Counted from the stretch's first letter, positions 28,346-40,500 are shown. The stretch is 64,000 bases of DNA from Vibrio sp. SCSIO 43135 (GCF_023716665.1 NZ_CP071859.1:248001-312000), one strand, 5' to 3'. The notes: generated by a model not told the origin, from the sequence alone. Made by a program: numbers and translations.

Positions 28346-28942
28346 ATGACGGAACATAAAGACGCTATATTACAGTCTTCAACCCCACAGCCTCCAAAAG
28401 TTCTGGTGATTTATGCTCACCCGGAACCCGATAACTCGATTGCTAACCAAGTGATGATTAAGAAAATCTCGTCACTAGAGCATGTAAAAATTCACGACCT
28501 CTATTCAGAGTATCCCGATTTCTTTATTGATGTGAATTATGAGCACCATTTGTTGCTTGAGTACGATGTCATTGTATTTCAGCATCCTCTCTATATGTAT
28601 TCATGCCCCGCGTTATTAAAAGAATGGTTTGACCGCGTGCTCGGCAAAGGCTTTGCGTTTGGTAATGAGAGCGCTCTGCAAGGCAAAATCTGGCGCAGCG
28701 TTATTACCACTGGTGGTAATAAGGACGCGTTTGGTGCGAGTGGTTATAACAAATATCCGCTAGAGCAAATCCTTCAGCCATTCGAGCTAACGGCAGCATT
28801 GTGTCGAATGGAGTGGATAGAGCCGCTTGTACTTTACTGGTCTCGGAATGTCAGTGATATGGACCGCTATCAGCACGCTGAATCTTATCGTCAGTGGTTG
28901 ATGAACCCAACCAAAGAGCTAAGGAGAGAGTATGGCACTTGA
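28346..28942 (+). CDS. kefG: KefG-like flavodoxin-fold subunit of potassium efflux
   Basis: A protein of 198 residues with a flavodoxin/NQO fold: VLVIYAHPEPDNSIANQV near the N-terminus, FQHPLYMYSCPALLKEWFDRVL and ITTGGNKDAFG, which shape the FMN site. KefG binds KefB and is needed for full glutathione-gated potassium/proton exchange, which protects against electrophiles. It overlaps the start of the adjacent kefB by 11 bases. An upstream AAGGA is at 28340-28344. Confidence 0.9.
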   Translation: MTEHKDAILQSSTPQPPKVLVIYAHPEPDNSIANQVMIKKISSLEHVKIHDLYSEYPDFFIDVNYEHHLLLEYDVIVFQHPLYMYSCPALLKEWFDRVLGKGFAFGNESALQGKIWRSVITTGGNKDAFGASGYNKYPLEQILQPFELTAALCRMEWIEPLVLYWSRNVSDMDRYQHAESYRQWLMNPTKELRREYGT

Positions 28943-30731
28943 AAATGACTTTCTCCAAAGCAGCGTAATTTTCCTCGCTGCTGCGGTTACCGCGGTTCCT
29001 ATTGCGCAGCGATTAGGCTTAGGCTCGGTTCTAGGATACCTGCTAGCTGGCGTAGCAATTGGACCTTGGGGGCTTGGTTTAATCAGCGATGTAGAAGCAA
29101 TCCTACATTTCGCCGAATTCGGTGTAGTGTTGTTATTGTTTTTGATCGGATTAGAACTCAACCCAAAAAAGCTGTGGCAGATACGTGGTCCAATATTAGG
29201 TCTGGGGGGCGCGCAGGTTGTCATTACCACTGCTGTGCTGGCTTCAATTGCCTATATTGCAGGCGTTAGCTGGCAGACGAGCTTAGTCATAGGTATGGGC
29301 TTAGCTCTTTCTTCGACAGCAATTGCCCTTAAAGTGATTGAGGAGCAAGGGCTGGCGGGAACGGAAACTGGTCAATCTGGATTCTCGGTACTGCTTTTCC
29401 AAGATATTGCTGTTATCCCTATGCTGGCGCTGTTGCCGATTTTAGCGGGTAACACGGCTGGTAACTGGCTTGATGCCATGTGGATGCTAGGTGGTATTGC
29501 TGGCTTGTTGGTCGGTGGTCATTTCTTACTGAGGCCACTGTTCAAGTATGTTGTGCTTAGTGGTGTCAGGGAGTTATTCACGGTTGCAGCTCTGCTATTA
29601 GTGATTGGTATTGCTCTGATCATGAAACAGCTAGGTCTTTCGATGGCTCTTGGCACTTTCCTTGCGGGTGTGCTTTTGGCTGAGAGTGAATATCGTCATG
29701 AACTGGAGATAGCGATTGAACCGTTTAAAGGTTTATTACTTGGGCTGTTCTTTATCTCTGTAGGCATGGCAGTAAACCTAGGTCTATTGGCCTTTGAGCC
29801 GATTAAGGTCATTTTGGCCGTGATTGGCTTGGTGGCGATTAAAGGTTGGATACTTTACCTATTAGCGCGTTTTTCTGGCACTAGAGCTAAAGCTCGCAGC
29901 AAAATGGCGGCCATCCTCAGCCAAGGTGGTGAGTTTGCATTCGTTATCTTTACTGCTGCAAGTGCAGAAGGCTTATTAACGACCGAACAATCTTCTTTCC
30001 TATTGGTGGTCGTTAGCCTGTCTATGGTGACCACACCATTATTGTTAATGGCGCAAAAGCATTGGTATGCCAAAGATTTAAACAGCGAGCAAAGTACAGT
30101 AACGTCTGATGTGGTCAATAAAGAGCCTAGAGTTATCATTGCCGGCTTTGGTCGTTTTGGTCAGATTATTGGGCGTTTGATGTACGCCAATAAAATTAAA
30201 ATTACGGTACTAGAAAGTGATGCAAGCCAGATCAAATTGCTTAGAAAGTACGGCTACAAAGTGTTTTATGGCGATGCGACTCAACTCGACTTGCTACGAG
30301 CAGCAGGTGCATCCAGTGCTGAAGCAATTGTTATCTGTACCGATGCTCCTGATGAAATTATGAAGATCGTTGAGCTATGTAAACATCACTTCCCTAAGTT
30401 GAAAATTCTTGCTCGTGCACGAAGCCGGGTAGAAGCGTATCAGTTACTCAATCATGGGGTAGAAAACTACTCCCGAGAGACCTTCTTAGGGGCGCTTGAT
30501 TTAGGTAGGCAAGCGCTCACAGAGTTAGGAATGCACCCTTACCAAGCAAAACGCGCTGAAGCCCACTTTAGAAAGCTCGACAATGCCATGCTTAAAGAGT
30601 TATTACCTCAGCATGCAGACGATAAACAATTAGCGTTAAGAGCCAAAGAGGCGAGAAAAGAGCTTGAAGAGATTTTTGGTAGGGAAATGGATAAAGACCG
30701 CCAGTCAAGAAACTACTGGGAACAGCAGTAG
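28932..30731 (+). CDS. kefB: Glutathione-regulated potassium/proton antiporter KefB
   Basis: An inner-membrane protein of 599 residues. The first part (about residues 5-380) is a CPA2 antiporter domain with about 12-13 helices, including the FLIGLELNPKKLW and LLFQDIAVIPMLALLP motifs, where the Asp is the ion-binding residue. The C-terminal RCK domain has VIIAGFGRFGQIIGRLM, a GxGxxG nucleotide-binding loop, and an acidic strand end (LESD). A charged tail follows. Choice of KefB over KefC rests on the adjacent KefG-like gene. Confidence 0.93.
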   Translation: MALENDFLQSSVIFLAAAVTAVPIAQRLGLGSVLGYLLAGVAIGPWGLGLISDVEAILHFAEFGVVLLLFLIGLELNPKKLWQIRGPILGLGGAQVVITTAVLASIAYIAGVSWQTSLVIGMGLALSSTAIALKVIEEQGLAGTETGQSGFSVLLFQDIAVIPMLALLPILAGNTAGNWLDAMWMLGGIAGLLVGGHFLLRPLFKYVVLSGVRELFTVAALLLVIGIALIMKQLGLSMALGTFLAGVLLAESEYRHELEIAIEPFKGLLLGLFFISVGMAVNLGLLAFEPIKVILAVIGLVAIKGWILYLLARFSGTRAKARSKMAAILSQGGEFAFVIFTAASAEGLLTTEQSSFLLVVVSLSMVTTPLLLMAQKHWYAKDLNSEQSTVTSDVVNKEPRVIIAGFGRFGQIIGRLMYANKIKITVLESDASQIKLLRKYGYKVFYGDATQLDLLRAAGASSAEAIVICTDAPDEIMKIVELCKHHFPKLKILARARSRVEAYQLLNHGVENYSRETFLGALDLGRQALTELGMHPYQAKRAEAHFRKLDNAMLKELLPQHADDKQLALRAKEARKELEEIFGREMDKDRQSRNYWEQQ

Positions 30732-30782
30732 TCCCCTTTCTTACCGCAGAGTTGTGCTTACATATAGGTAGTAGGAGTAAAT

Positions 30783-30998
30783 ATGAAAGCGAAAAAAAGA
30801 TTTATTGCCGGAGCAAGTTGCCCGCAATGTAAAACGCAAGACACTTTGCGTTGGTGGATAGAAAACAATATAGAATTAGTGGAATGTGTTGAGTGTGATT
30901 ACGCTGAGCAGCGTACGCCAAATCCGCTTGCTAAAGACTCTGTCAACAAAACACAACAAGCCGAGCCAGAAATGATCGGGATTTTTAAACCGGAATAA
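30783..30998 (+). CDS. yheV: YheV-type zinc-ribbon protein
   Basis: A small protein of 71 residues with four cysteines in two CxxC pairs, Cys13/Cys16 (CPQC) and Cys35/Cys38 (CVEC), consistent with a zinc ribbon. The sequence MKAKKRFIAGASCPQC is typical of the YheV family, whose function is unknown. The position after kefB and before slyD matches the enterobacterial order kefG-kefB-yheV-slyD. Confidence 0.92.
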   Translation: MKAKKRFIAGASCPQCKTQDTLRWWIENNIELVECVECDYAEQRTPNPLAKDSVNKTQQAEPEMIGIFKPE

Positions 30999-31084
30999 TT
31001 GAGTTTCTTTAATTGATCCCCATAATACCAGTGTAAAGATGTTGCTTGAACCAATCTTCAAGCCTTAACCGCCTCGGAGCAATT

Positions 31085-31660
31085 ATGAAAATTGAAAAGA
31101 ACGTAGTCGTTAGCCTAGCGTACCAAGTAAAAGTTGAAGACGGCGTTGTCGTTGATCAGTCAACTGCAGAAGCACCGCTAGATTACCTACACGGTCACAA
31201 CAACCTAATCACTGGCCTAGAGAAGCATCTAGAAGGCAAAGTGGCAGGTGACAAGTTCTCTGCAACTGTTGCTCCTGAAGAAGCGTATGGCGAGCACAAC
31301 GATGCACTTGTTCAACGTGTTCCAGCGAATGTTTTCCAAGGCGTGGAAGAAATCGAAGTAGGTATGCGTTTCCTAGCGGACACTGACCAGGGCCCAATCC
31401 CAGTTGAAGTGACTGAAGTCGATGGCGATGAAGTTGTAGTTGATGGTAACCACATGCTTGCTGGCCAAACACTGACTTTTGACGTTGAAGTTATCGCAAC
31501 TCGTGAAGCGACAGCTGACGAAATCGAACACGGCCATATTCACCAAGCTGGTGGTTGTTGTGGCGGTCACGGTGAAGAAAAAGAAGGCGGCTGCTGCGGT
31601 GGCGAAGAAAAAGCTGACGACCATGAATGTTGTGGTAGCGGAAGCTGCAGCTCTCACTAA
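31085..31660 (+). CDS. slyD: FKBP-type peptidyl-prolyl isomerase and metallochaperone SlyD
   Basis: A protein of 191 residues. The FKBP domain and its inserted flap (about residues 1-145) begin MKIEKNVVVSLAYQV and include APLDYLHGHNNLI. The C-terminal tail (about 150-191) is rich in His, Cys and Gly, with repeated CCGG blocks, and should bind nickel or other metals. SlyD supports hydrogenase nickel insertion and protein folding. I chose ATG 31085, which has GGAG just ahead; an in-frame upstream start at 31046 would add a non-homologous 13-residue leader. Confidence 0.95.
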   Translation: MKIEKNVVVSLAYQVKVEDGVVVDQSTAEAPLDYLHGHNNLITGLEKHLEGKVAGDKFSATVAPEEAYGEHNDALVQRVPANVFQGVEEIEVGMRFLADTDQGPIPVEVTEVDGDEVVVDGNHMLAGQTLTFDVEVIATREATADEIEHGHIHQAGGCCGGHGEEKEGGCCGGEEKADDHECCGSGSCSSH

Positions 31661-31726
31661 TCTTGAACACTTTTGTTTTTAAGTAGCTCGTTACTCAGAA
31701 AACTTGCTGCCTTAAATAAATGTAAT

Positions 31727-31762
31727 AAAGCGCTTATCGTTGATTCGATGGGCGCTTTTTGT
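31727..31762 (+). terminator. Terminator after slyD
   Basis: AAAGCGCTTATCG pairs with CGATGGGCGCTTTTT (two G-T wobbles) around a short loop, and a TTTTTG tail follows. It separates slyD from the peptidase gene. Confidence 0.8.
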
Positions 31763-31799
31763 TTATCTTGAATAAAATCTTTGTTGCGAAGGAAACATT

Positions 31800-32741
31800 A
31801 TGTCTCAGCCATTTTCCATTGCCATTCACGGTGGTGCCGGCACGATTTTGAAACAGCAAATGAGTGCAGAGTTAAAGGCATCGATACTCCATGACTTAGA
31901 AGCGTCAGTGCGTGCGGGTCACCAAGTTCTAATTAGTGGTGGAGATGCGCTAGATGCTGTTGTGGCTGCAGTGAAGGTCCTTGAGGACTCTCCCAACTTT
32001 AATGCTGGTAAGGGCTCTGTGATGACGAATAAAGAAATCATAGAGATGGATGCTTCGGTGATGCATGGTAAAGAAGGAGCGGCTGGGGCAATTGCCGCGG
32101 TGAGGCATATTAAAAATCCAATTGAGTTGGCTCGTGATGTAATGAAGAAAAGTAATCATGTACTGCTTATTGGTGAGGGCGCCGAAGAGTTTGCTTTCGA
32201 GAATGGCTATAGCTACACCGAGCAAGACTACTTTTACACCGACCGTCGTTATGAGCAACTTCAATCTATGAAAGAGAAGGGTCTGTTCGCCTTATCTGAA
32301 TCGAAATACCCCGACGACAACAAGTACGGCACGGTTGGCGCAGTGGCGCTCGATCAGCAAGGTAATTTGGCAGCAGCGACGAGCACTGGTGGAGTGACCA
32401 ATAAACAATATGGTCGTGTCGGTGACTCTTCTATTATTGGTGCGGGAACAGTTGCTGAAAATGGTAATGTGGCCGTGTCGACTACGGGAATGGGGGAGTT
32501 CTTCATTCGTAAAATGGTTGCTGGTGATGTTGCAGCACGTATGCGTTATTTGAAAGAAGATGTGCATATTGCTAGCGAGACAGTGATTCAAGGTGAGCTT
32601 AAATCGATGGGTGGAGAAGGTGGCCTTATCGCGATTGACTGTGCTGGAGATATACACTTTGCAATGAACAGCTCCGGTATGTATCGCGCCAGTATCGATG
32701 TCGATGGCCAAATCAGTGTAAAAATCTATGCGGATGAGTAA
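31800..32741 (+). CDS. Isoaspartyl peptidase/L-asparaginase (plant-type, Ntn hydrolase)
   Basis: A 313-residue N-terminal-nucleophile hydrolase. The proenzyme should cleave itself before Thr178 in KYGTVGAVALD, giving alpha and beta chains; TSTGG follows as in the family. The N-terminal IAIHGGAG and the NAGKGSV segment also match IaaA. Expected substrates are isoaspartyl dipeptides and asparagine. Unlike E. coli iaaA it is not next to a glutathione transporter operon; it stands alone before purA. No signal peptide is visible, so it is probably cytoplasmic. Confidence 0.92.
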   Translation: MSQPFSIAIHGGAGTILKQQMSAELKASILHDLEASVRAGHQVLISGGDALDAVVAAVKVLEDSPNFNAGKGSVMTNKEIIEMDASVMHGKEGAAGAIAAVRHIKNPIELARDVMKKSNHVLLIGEGAEEFAFENGYSYTEQDYFYTDRRYEQLQSMKEKGLFALSESKYPDDNKYGTVGAVALDQQGNLAAATSTGGVTNKQYGRVGDSSIIGAGTVAENGNVAVSTTGMGEFFIRKMVAGDVAARMRYLKEDVHIASETVIQGELKSMGGEGGLIAIDCAGDIHFAMNSSGMYRASIDVDGQISVKIYADE

Positions 32742-32857
32742 ACAGCGTTAGTTCGACTTCTTTTCTATTTTTGATCAATAAGTTAAGTCTGTATTGATAA
32801 GCCATGATTAAAAAATGACTGCAAGAAATGTGATTCAGTGCTAGAATCCATTTTTAA

Positions 32858-34195
<1,338 letters not shown>

Positions 34196-34218
34196 TGGTT
34201 GATTTTTAAAATTTTCTT

Positions 34219-34246
34219 AAAGCCGGCTATAACAGCCGGCTTTTTT
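34219..34246 (+). terminator. Terminator after purA
   Basis: AGCCGGCT (34221-34228), loop ATAAC, AGCCGGCT (34234-34241), then a T-run. The stem is perfect and GC-rich. Confidence 0.92.
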
Positions 34247-34315
34247 ATATCTGTTTCACGGTTGTTTTTTGTACGCCGTATGGCAAACTGTTGCCAGATA
34301 GTGGCAAATTTTGTC

Positions 34316-34342
34316 TAAAGAGTTTGCGGATGTTGCCGATAA
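34316..34342 (+). promoter_or_regulatory. Sigma-28 (FliA) promoter for motX
   Basis: TAAAG (34316-34320), 14 bases, GCCGATAA (34335-34342). This matches the flagellar sigma-28 consensus TAAAG with GCCGATAA at the expected spacing. Transcription would start near 34349, about 65 bases before the motX ATG. Confidence 0.85.
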
Positions 34343-34413
34343 AGAAATCAAGCTAAGCTTTAATAGTGCAAAATGCGCTATTGCGGCGATCGGAACACAT
34401 TAAGAGTGCAGAT

Positions 34414-35049
34414 ATGAAGCTACGTACGGTAGCAGCTTCGTTAATACTGGCGCTAAGCTCATCATTAAGTCATGCCAATGTGGCAGAAGTGGGTGAGCCT
34501 GTCCCCATTTATACTGAAGCTGAACTAATTAAACTGATACAACAGAACAAACATCTAGAGCGAGTCAAAGCCGATAACTGCCAGTTGGTAGAGGATATCG
34601 TGGCTCGAGCAACGCGGATAAGCTTGCCATCCTATGAATTTTTGTATGGCGATATGTTGGCTTGGGGCGTCTGTGTTGAGCAAGATGTTGAGTTGGGCCT
34701 CTACTACATGGAGAATGCTGCGCACCAAGGGTTAGCAACGGCTCTTGAGCAGCTCGGCCGTTATTACTCCCGCGGGACATTAGTTCAGCAAGATAAAGAG
34801 CGAGCTATTCCATATCTGCGTGAAGCTGCTGCAATGGGCAACTTAAATGCGCGTATTCACTTAGCTGAACTACTGCTTCGAGATTATGGTAGCCCACTTG
34901 ACTATGAAGATGCCTACCGCTGGTTGTACAACTCAGTGACAGCAGATCAGAGAACTCATAAACGGATATCTATCTTACGCCAAGGTCTTGAACGGCGAAT
35001 GCCAGGTAATGTGATTGCCCGGGCTAAACGGCGGGACACGCCTTGGTAA
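34414..35049 (+). CDS. motX: Sodium-driven flagellar motor protein MotX
   Basis: A periplasmic protein of 211 residues that, with MotY, forms the T-ring around the polar flagellar motor and anchors the PomA/PomB sodium stator. A signal peptide (about residues 1-21, ending SLSHANVA) is followed by Sel1-like helical repeats: FLYGDMLAWGVCVEQDVELGLYYMENAAHQG and two more like it. The ATG at 34414 gives the usual length and places the signal peptide at the N-terminus; an upstream in-frame start at 34366 does not. A consensus FliA promoter upstream ties it to late flagellar genes. Confidence 0.95.
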   Translation: MKLRTVAASLILALSSSLSHANVAEVGEPVPIYTEAELIKLIQQNKHLERVKADNCQLVEDIVARATRISLPSYEFLYGDMLAWGVCVEQDVELGLYYMENAAHQGLATALEQLGRYYSRGTLVQQDKERAIPYLREAAAMGNLNARIHLAELLLRDYGSPLDYEDAYRWLYNSVTADQRTHKRISILRQGLERRMPGNVIARAKRRDTPW

Positions 35050-35068
35050 AAATACCGGAATTTTTTAG

Positions 35069-35112
35069 AAACGCTCTCAGCACTAATTTGATTAGTTGGA
35101 GAGCGTTTTTTG
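35069..35112 (+). terminator. Terminator after motX
   Basis: AAACGCTCTC (35069-35078) pairs with GAGAGCGTTT (35099-35108), with an inner CTAAT/ATTAG stem, then a T-run (GTTTTTTG). It isolates motX from rnr. Confidence 0.88.
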
Positions 35113-35197
35113 TTTCTTTTTCAAAGCTTAACTGTAGCTAATGTATAGAACCGGATATACTAGTTACAAACCCTCCCTCGCTTAAGCAGGCCTGCCT

Positions 35198-37666
35198 ATG
35201 TCAGACACAATCAATAACGACCCTTATGCGGATCGCGAATCAAAGAATTACGAAAATCCGATCCCTAGCCGAGAGTTCATTACTGAATTCCTTACCCAAG
35301 CTAATGTGCCAATGAATCGCAATGATCTGTTTGAAGCACTGCAACTTTCGGGAGAGGAACAGTATGAAGGTTTACGCCGTCGTTTAAGAGCGATGGAACG
35401 TGACGGTCAGTTGGTATTTACTCGCCGTCAATGCTACGCCTTACCAGACAAGCTGGAAATGATCAAAGGCTATGTTATTGGACATAAAGATGGTCATGGT
35501 TGGGTAAGGCCAGAAGGAAGTGTGGGGAAAGATGATGATGTCTTACTCCCTCATCATCAAATGCGCACCATCATTCATGGTGACTATGTGCTTGTACAAC
35601 CAGCAGGTACAGATAAGCGTGGTCGTAAGGAAGGGCGGTTAGTTCGAGTCTTAGAAGAACGAAAAACTCAGATAGTGGGTCGTTTCTTCTTAGAATATGG
35701 TTATTCGTACGTGGTGGCTGACGATTCACGCATTAGCCAAGATATCCTAATCCCTAATGAGCATAAGGGCAGTGCCCGTATGGGGAATGTCGTTGTGATT
35801 GAAATTACCGACCGCGGTAGCCGATCTAGAGGTATGACGGGTAAAGTGATTGAAGTGCTGGGTGAAAACATGGCACCTGGAATGGAAACGCAAATTGCCA
35901 TTCGTACTCACCAAATTCCTAATGTGTGGCCTGATGAAGTTGACAAGCAGATAGCTAACCTTGGCGAAGAAGTGCCTGAAGAAGCGAAGAAAGGTCGAGT
36001 CGATTTACGTGAGCTACCTTTAGTCACCATTGATGGGGAAGATGCACGTGATTTTGACGACGCTGTTTACTGTGAAGCCAAGAAAAGTGGTGGTTGGCGT
36101 CTTTGGGTTGCGATAGCTGATGTGAGCTACTACGTTCGACCAGATACGGCACTGGATAAAGAGGCGATTAATCGAGGTAACTCGGTCTACTTTCCGTCTC
36201 AAGTGGTGCCGATGCTACCTGAAGTATTATCGAATGGACTGTGTTCACTTAACCCTCAAGTTGATCGCTTGTGTATGGTGTGTGAAATGACCATCTCGGC
36301 AACAGGTAAGCTATCAGGCTATAAGCATTATGAGGCTGTGATGAACTCTCATGCTCGTCTGACTTATAACAAAGTCGGCGCTATCTTAGAGGGAGATGAA
36401 GAGCTAAGGCAACGTTATGACGGTTTAATCCCTCATCTAGAAGAATTACATAAGATGTATAAGGTGCTTAAGAAAGCACGTGATAATCGCGGCGCGATTG
36501 AATTTGAAACTGTGGAAACCAAGTTCATTTTTAATGCTGATCGTAAGATTGATAGCATAGAGCCTGTGATTCGTAATGATGCGCATAAGATTATTGAAGA
36601 ATGTATGATCTTAGCCAACATAGCATCAGCGTCCTTAGTCGAGAAAGCTAAAGAACCTTCGTTATTCCGTATCCATGAATCACCGGGTGAACTTCGCCTA
36701 CAAGGTTTCCGAGACTTCCTTGGCGAGTTAGGTTTGAACTTAGCGGGTGGGCTTGAGCCATCACCAACGGATTATGCGAACTTAATGAAACAAATTGGTG
36801 AGCGACAAGACAAAGAACTGATTCAAACCATGCTGCTGAGATCGATGAAGCAAGCGGTATATAACGCGGACAACTGCGGCCACTTTGGATTGGCACTTAA
36901 ACGTTATGCTCACTTTACTTCACCTATTCGCCGTTACCCAGATTTACTGTTGCACCGAGCAATCAAGTACCTGATAGCGAAAGAGAGCGGTACAGTGAAA
37001 GATCGTTGGACACCAACAGGGGGCTTCCATTACTCGTTTGATGACATGGACGTATTTGGTGAGCAATGTTCTATGACTGAACGTAGAGCTGATGATGCGA
37101 CTCGAGAGGTTTCTGATTGGCTCAAGTGTGAATACATGCAAGACCACGTTGGCGAAGAGCTTGACGGTGTGATTGCTAATGTCACGGGTTTTGGTTTCTT
37201 TGTGCGACTAACTGAGCTGCATATTGATGGCTTGGTGCATATTTCTTCCCTAGCTAATGACTATTATCAGTTTGATCCGATAGGTCAAAGGCTTATCGGT
37301 GAAAGCTTCGGAGCTATCTACCGCCTAGGGGATGCAGTTAAAGTAAAAGTCTTATCAGTGAACTTAGATGATCGCCAAATTGACTTTGAATTAGTTGAAA
37401 CAAGTCGTAAGCTACGCGGCAAAGGAAAAACAGCTAAGAAACGTGCAGCGGAAGCTCAGAAGAAAGCGAAGAGCAAGAAACGTGCGTCAGTAAAAGCGCG
37501 TAAGCCTGGCGTGGCGGCAAGACCTTTGGTTGAGCCAACCAAACGCCCAGATGGAAGCAACGAAGGGAGTGCTGAAAAAGGCCCTCGTAAGAAATCTAAG
37601 GCAGAAAAAGCACGTAAGAAAAAGTCGCGTACTAAAAATAGTAAGGCTCGCGGCAAGAAATCATAA
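35198..37666 (+). CDS. rnr: Ribonuclease R
   Basis: A processive 3'-5' exoribonuclease of 822 residues that degrades structured RNA and tagged transcripts in trans-translation. Domain order: N-terminal helix-turn-helix (about 20-90), two cold-shock domains, the RNB catalytic domain with [13 protein letters not shown] carrying the metal-binding Asp residues, an S1 domain ([15 protein letters not shown]), and a Lys/Arg-rich low-complexity tail from about residue 735. It lies 12 bases before rlmB, so the two probably share a transcript. Confidence 0.97.
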   Translation: MSDTINNDPYADRESKNYENPIPSREFITEFLTQANVPMNRNDLFEALQLSGEEQYEGLRRRLRAMERDGQLVFTRRQCYALPDKLEMIKGYVIGHKDGHGWVRPEGSVGKDDDVLLPHHQMRTIIHGDYVLVQPAGTDKRGRKEGRLVRVLEERKTQIVGRFFLEYGYSYVVADDSRISQDILIPNEHKGSARMGNVVVIEITDRGSRSRGMTGKVIEVLGENMAPGMETQIAIRTHQIPNVWPDEVDKQIANLGEEVPEEAKKGRVDLRELPLVTIDGEDARDFDDAVYCEAKKSGGWRLWVAIADVSYYVRPDTALDKEAINRGNSVYFPSQVVPMLPEVLSNGLCSLNPQVDRLCMVCEMTISATGKLSGYKHYEAVMNSHARLTYNKVGAILEGDEELRQRYDGLIPHLEELHKMYKVLKKARDNRGAIEFETVETKFIFNADRKIDSIEPVIRNDAHKIIEECMILANIASASLVEKAKEPSLFRIHESPGELRLQGFRDFLGELGLNLAGGLEPSPTDYANLMKQIGERQDKELIQTMLLRSMKQAVYNADNCGHFGLALKRYAHFTSPIRRYPDLLLHRAIKYLIAKESGTVKDRWTPTGGFHYSFDDMDVFGEQCSMTERRADDATREVSDWLKCEYMQDHVGEELDGVIANVTGFGFFVRLTELHIDGLVHISSLANDYYQFDPIGQRLIGESFGAIYRLGDAVKVKVLSVNLDDRQIDFELVETSRKLRGKGKTAKKRAAEAQKKAKSKKRASVKARKPGVAARPLVEPTKRPDGSNEGSAEKGPRKKSKAEKARKKKSRTKNSKARGKKS

Positions 37667-37678
37667 TCGGATTAGAAC

Positions 37679-38416
37679 ATGAGTAACGAATTTATCTACG
37701 GAATTCACGCAGTGAAAGCCGTATTGGAAAAAGATCCAGCGCGTTTTATTGAAGCGTTCGTATTGAAAGGTCGTCAAGATGACCGACTTTTACCTCTGCT
37801 GAATGAACTGCAAGTGTGTGGTGTCTCTATTCAGCAAATGGGGCGTAAAGCGTTAGATGATAAAGCTCGAGGGGCAAACCACCAAGGTATCATTGCCAAA
37901 GTTAAGCCTGCAAAGCAGCTTAATGAAAATGACCTTGATGGCATTTTAGCTCAACACGAGCAGCCGCTCTTATTGGTACTTGATGGCGTTACCGACCCGC
38001 ACAATTTAGGCGCGTGCTTACGTAATGCTGATGCAGCGGGTGTCGCTGCAGTAATTGTGCCTAAGGATAAATCAGCTCCTCTTACGGCAACGGTGAGCAA
38101 AGTAGCCTGTGGTGCAGCTGAAACAGTACCTTTGGTCCGTGTGACCAACCTAGCGCGCACAATGAGAGCGTTGCAAGAGCAGGGGATCTGGTTTGTTGGA
38201 ACGGCTGGTGAAGCCACCCACGATATTTACCAAGCAAAGCTAACTGGTCCACTGGCTATCGTTATGGGAGCTGAAGGAGACGGAATGCGTCGACTCACTC
38301 GCGAAACTTGTGATGATTTAATCAAGATCCCAATGGCTGGTAGCGTGTCGAGTTTAAACGTATCGGTTGCCTCTGGTGTTTGCCTTTTTGAAGCAGTACG
38401 CCAACGTTTAGCTTAA
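37679..38416 (+). CDS. rlmB: 23S rRNA (guanosine-2'-O)-methyltransferase RlmB
   Basis: A SPOUT-class methyltransferase of 245 residues that modifies G2251 in the P-loop of 23S rRNA. The N-terminal L30-like RNA-binding domain starts [13 protein letters not shown]. The knotted catalytic domain has [21 protein letters not shown], the SAM-binding [13 protein letters not shown] and [16 protein letters not shown]. It follows rnr with a short gap, as in enterobacteria. A weak terminator comes next. Confidence 0.96.
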   Translation: MSNEFIYGIHAVKAVLEKDPARFIEAFVLKGRQDDRLLPLLNELQVCGVSIQQMGRKALDDKARGANHQGIIAKVKPAKQLNENDLDGILAQHEQPLLLVLDGVTDPHNLGACLRNADAAGVAAVIVPKDKSAPLTATVSKVACGAAETVPLVRVTNLARTMRALQEQGIWFVGTAGEATHDIYQAKLTGPLAIVMGAEGDGMRRLTRETCDDLIKIPMAGSVSSLNVSVASGVCLFEAVRQRLA

Positions 38417-38431
38417 TCAGTTCCTTCAATC

Positions 38432-38472
38432 AAAAGCGCAGATTGTTCACGCAGTCTGCGTTTTATTGTTTT
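38432..38472 (+). terminator. Probable terminator after rlmB
   Basis: A stem of CGCAGAT with GTCTGCG (one G-T pair) around GTTCACGC, followed by TTTTATTGTTTT. The stem is short but the T-rich tail is good. Confidence 0.6.
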
Positions 38473-38594
38473 CAGTCGACCACAGGTTAGAAACCTAAAT
38501 CCTGCCTTATTCTGAAGTGCCACTTTGAAATCCCAATAGAGCAAGACTAAACAATAACCAAGTTTTCCTGCCCCGTTTATTTTTCAAACAACCC

Positions 38595-38622
38595 TTGCAT
38601 GTAAAACTGTGATCTGTATAAT
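38595..38622 (+). promoter_or_regulatory. Promoter of the S10 operon
   Basis: TTGCAT (38595-38600), 16 bases, TATAAT (38617-38622). The -10 is perfect and the spacing near optimal, with the transcript starting near 38629, about 300 bases before rpsJ. This is the only strong sigma-70 match in the 508-base gap; the stretch 38473-38590 before it shows nothing else. Confidence 0.7.
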
Positions 38623-38628
38623 GCAGCG

Positions 38629-39236
<608 letters not shown>

Positions 39237-39250
39237 GGGAGATTAGAAGA

Positions 39251-39880
39251 ATGATTGGTCTAGTCGGACGTAAAGTGGGTATGACCCGCGTATTTACTGA
39301 AGAAGGCGTTTCTATCCCAGTAACTGTTGTTGAGGTTGAAGCGAACCGTGTATCTCAAGTTAAAACTCTTGAGAACGATGGCTACGCAGCAATCCAGGTA
39401 ACTGCTGGTGCTAAGAAAGCTAACCGTGTATCTAAGCCAGAAGCTGGTCACTTTGCGAAAGCAGGTGTAGAAGCTGGTCGCGGTCTTTGGGAATTCCGTT
39501 TAGAAAACGGCGAAGAGTTTGAAGTTGGCGCTGAGCTAAACGTAGAACTTTTCAACGAAGTTAAAAAAGTAGACGTTACTGGTACATCTAAAGGTAAAGG
39601 CTTCCAAGGCGCTGTTAAGCGTTGGAACTTCTCTACTCAAGATATGACTCACGGTAACTCTTTGTCTCACCGTGCACCGGGTTCAATTGGCCAATGTCAA
39701 ACTCCAGGTCGCGTGTTTAAAGGCAAGAAAATGGCAGGTCACATGGGTGCTGAGCGTGTAACGACTCAAAACCTAGAGATCGTACGTGTTGACGCTGAGC
39801 GCAATCTGCTTCTTATTAAAGGTGCAGTCCCAGGCGCAACTGGCGGTAACGTGATCGTTAAACCAGCTGTTAAAGCATAA
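39251..39880 (+). CDS. rplC: 50S ribosomal protein L3
   Basis: 209 residues starting [19 protein letters not shown]. The tip of its long loop, near the peptidyl transferase centre, contains the Gln in [18 protein letters not shown] that PrmB methylates in enterobacteria. It is one of the first proteins to bind 23S rRNA. AGGGAGATTAGAAG precedes the start. Second gene of the S10 operon. Confidence 0.98.
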   Translation: MIGLVGRKVGMTRVFTEEGVSIPVTVVEVEANRVSQVKTLENDGYAAIQVTAGAKKANRVSKPEAGHFAKAGVEAGRGLWEFRLENGEEFEVGAELNVELFNEVKKVDVTGTSKGKGFQGAVKRWNFSTQDMTHGNSLSHRAPGSIGQCQTPGRVFKGKKMAGHMGAERVTTQNLEIVRVDAERNLLLIKGAVPGATGGNVIVKPAVKA

Positions 39881-39897
39881 CGTCTCAGGAGTAAGTA

Positions 39898-40500
39898 ATG
39901 GAATTAATGGTTAAAGGTGCTGATGCACTAACTGTTTCCGAAACTACTTTCGGACGTGAGTTTAACGAAGCTCTTGTACACCAAGTAGTTGTTGCGTACG
40001 CAGCAGGTGCTCGTCAAGGTACTCGTGCTCAAAAGACACGTTCAGAAGTTTCTGGCGGTGGCGCTAAGCCATGGCGTCAAAAAGGTACTGGCCGTGCGCG
40101 TGCTGGTACAATCCGTAGCCCAATCTGGCGTACAGGTGGTGTTACTTTTGCTGCGAAACCACAAGATCACAGCCAAAAAGTTAACAAGAAAATGTACCGT
40201 GGTGCTATGAAGAGCATTCTTTCTGAGCTAGTTCGTCAAGAGCGTCTAATCGTTGTTGATAACTTCTCTGTAGAAGCTCCAAAAACTAAAGAGCTAGTAG
40301 CTAAGCTTAAAGAGCTTGAGCTAACTGACGCTCTAATCGTGACTAGCGAAGTAGATGAGAATCTATTCCTAGCGGCTCGTAACCTGTACAAAGTTGACGC
40401 TCGCGACGTAGCTGGTATTGACCCAGTTTCTCTAATCGCGTTTGACAAGGTTGTAATTACTGCTGAAGCAGTTAAGCAAGTTGAGGAGATGCTAGCATGA
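39898..40500 (+). CDS. rplD: 50S ribosomal protein L4
   Basis: 200 residues. The internal basic loop, [20 protein letters not shown] onward, lines the exit tunnel; mutations in this loop give macrolide resistance in other bacteria. L4 also acts as the feedback regulator of its own operon in E. coli through the leader before rpsJ. Its stop overlaps the rplW ATG by four bases (ATGA), indicating coupling. Confidence 0.98.
   Translation: MELMVKGADALTVSETTFGREFNEALVHQVVVAYAAGARQGTRAQKTRSEVSGGGAKPWRQKGTGRARAGTIRSPIWRTGGVTFAAKPQDHSQKVNKKMYRGAMKSILSELVRQERLIVVDNFSVEAPKTKELVAKLKELELTDALIVTSEVDENLFLAARNLYKVDARDVAGIDPVSLIAFDKVVITAEAVKQVEEMLA

Noticed and set aside
31540..31660. Cys/Gly/His-rich repeats at the slyD 3' end as a tandem DNA repeat
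   Set aside because: The repetition is explained by the metal-binding protein tail; DNA units are not exact.
32292..32711. Reverse frame inside the asparaginase gene
   Set aside because: Antisense shadow, rich in His/Thr, with no homology features.
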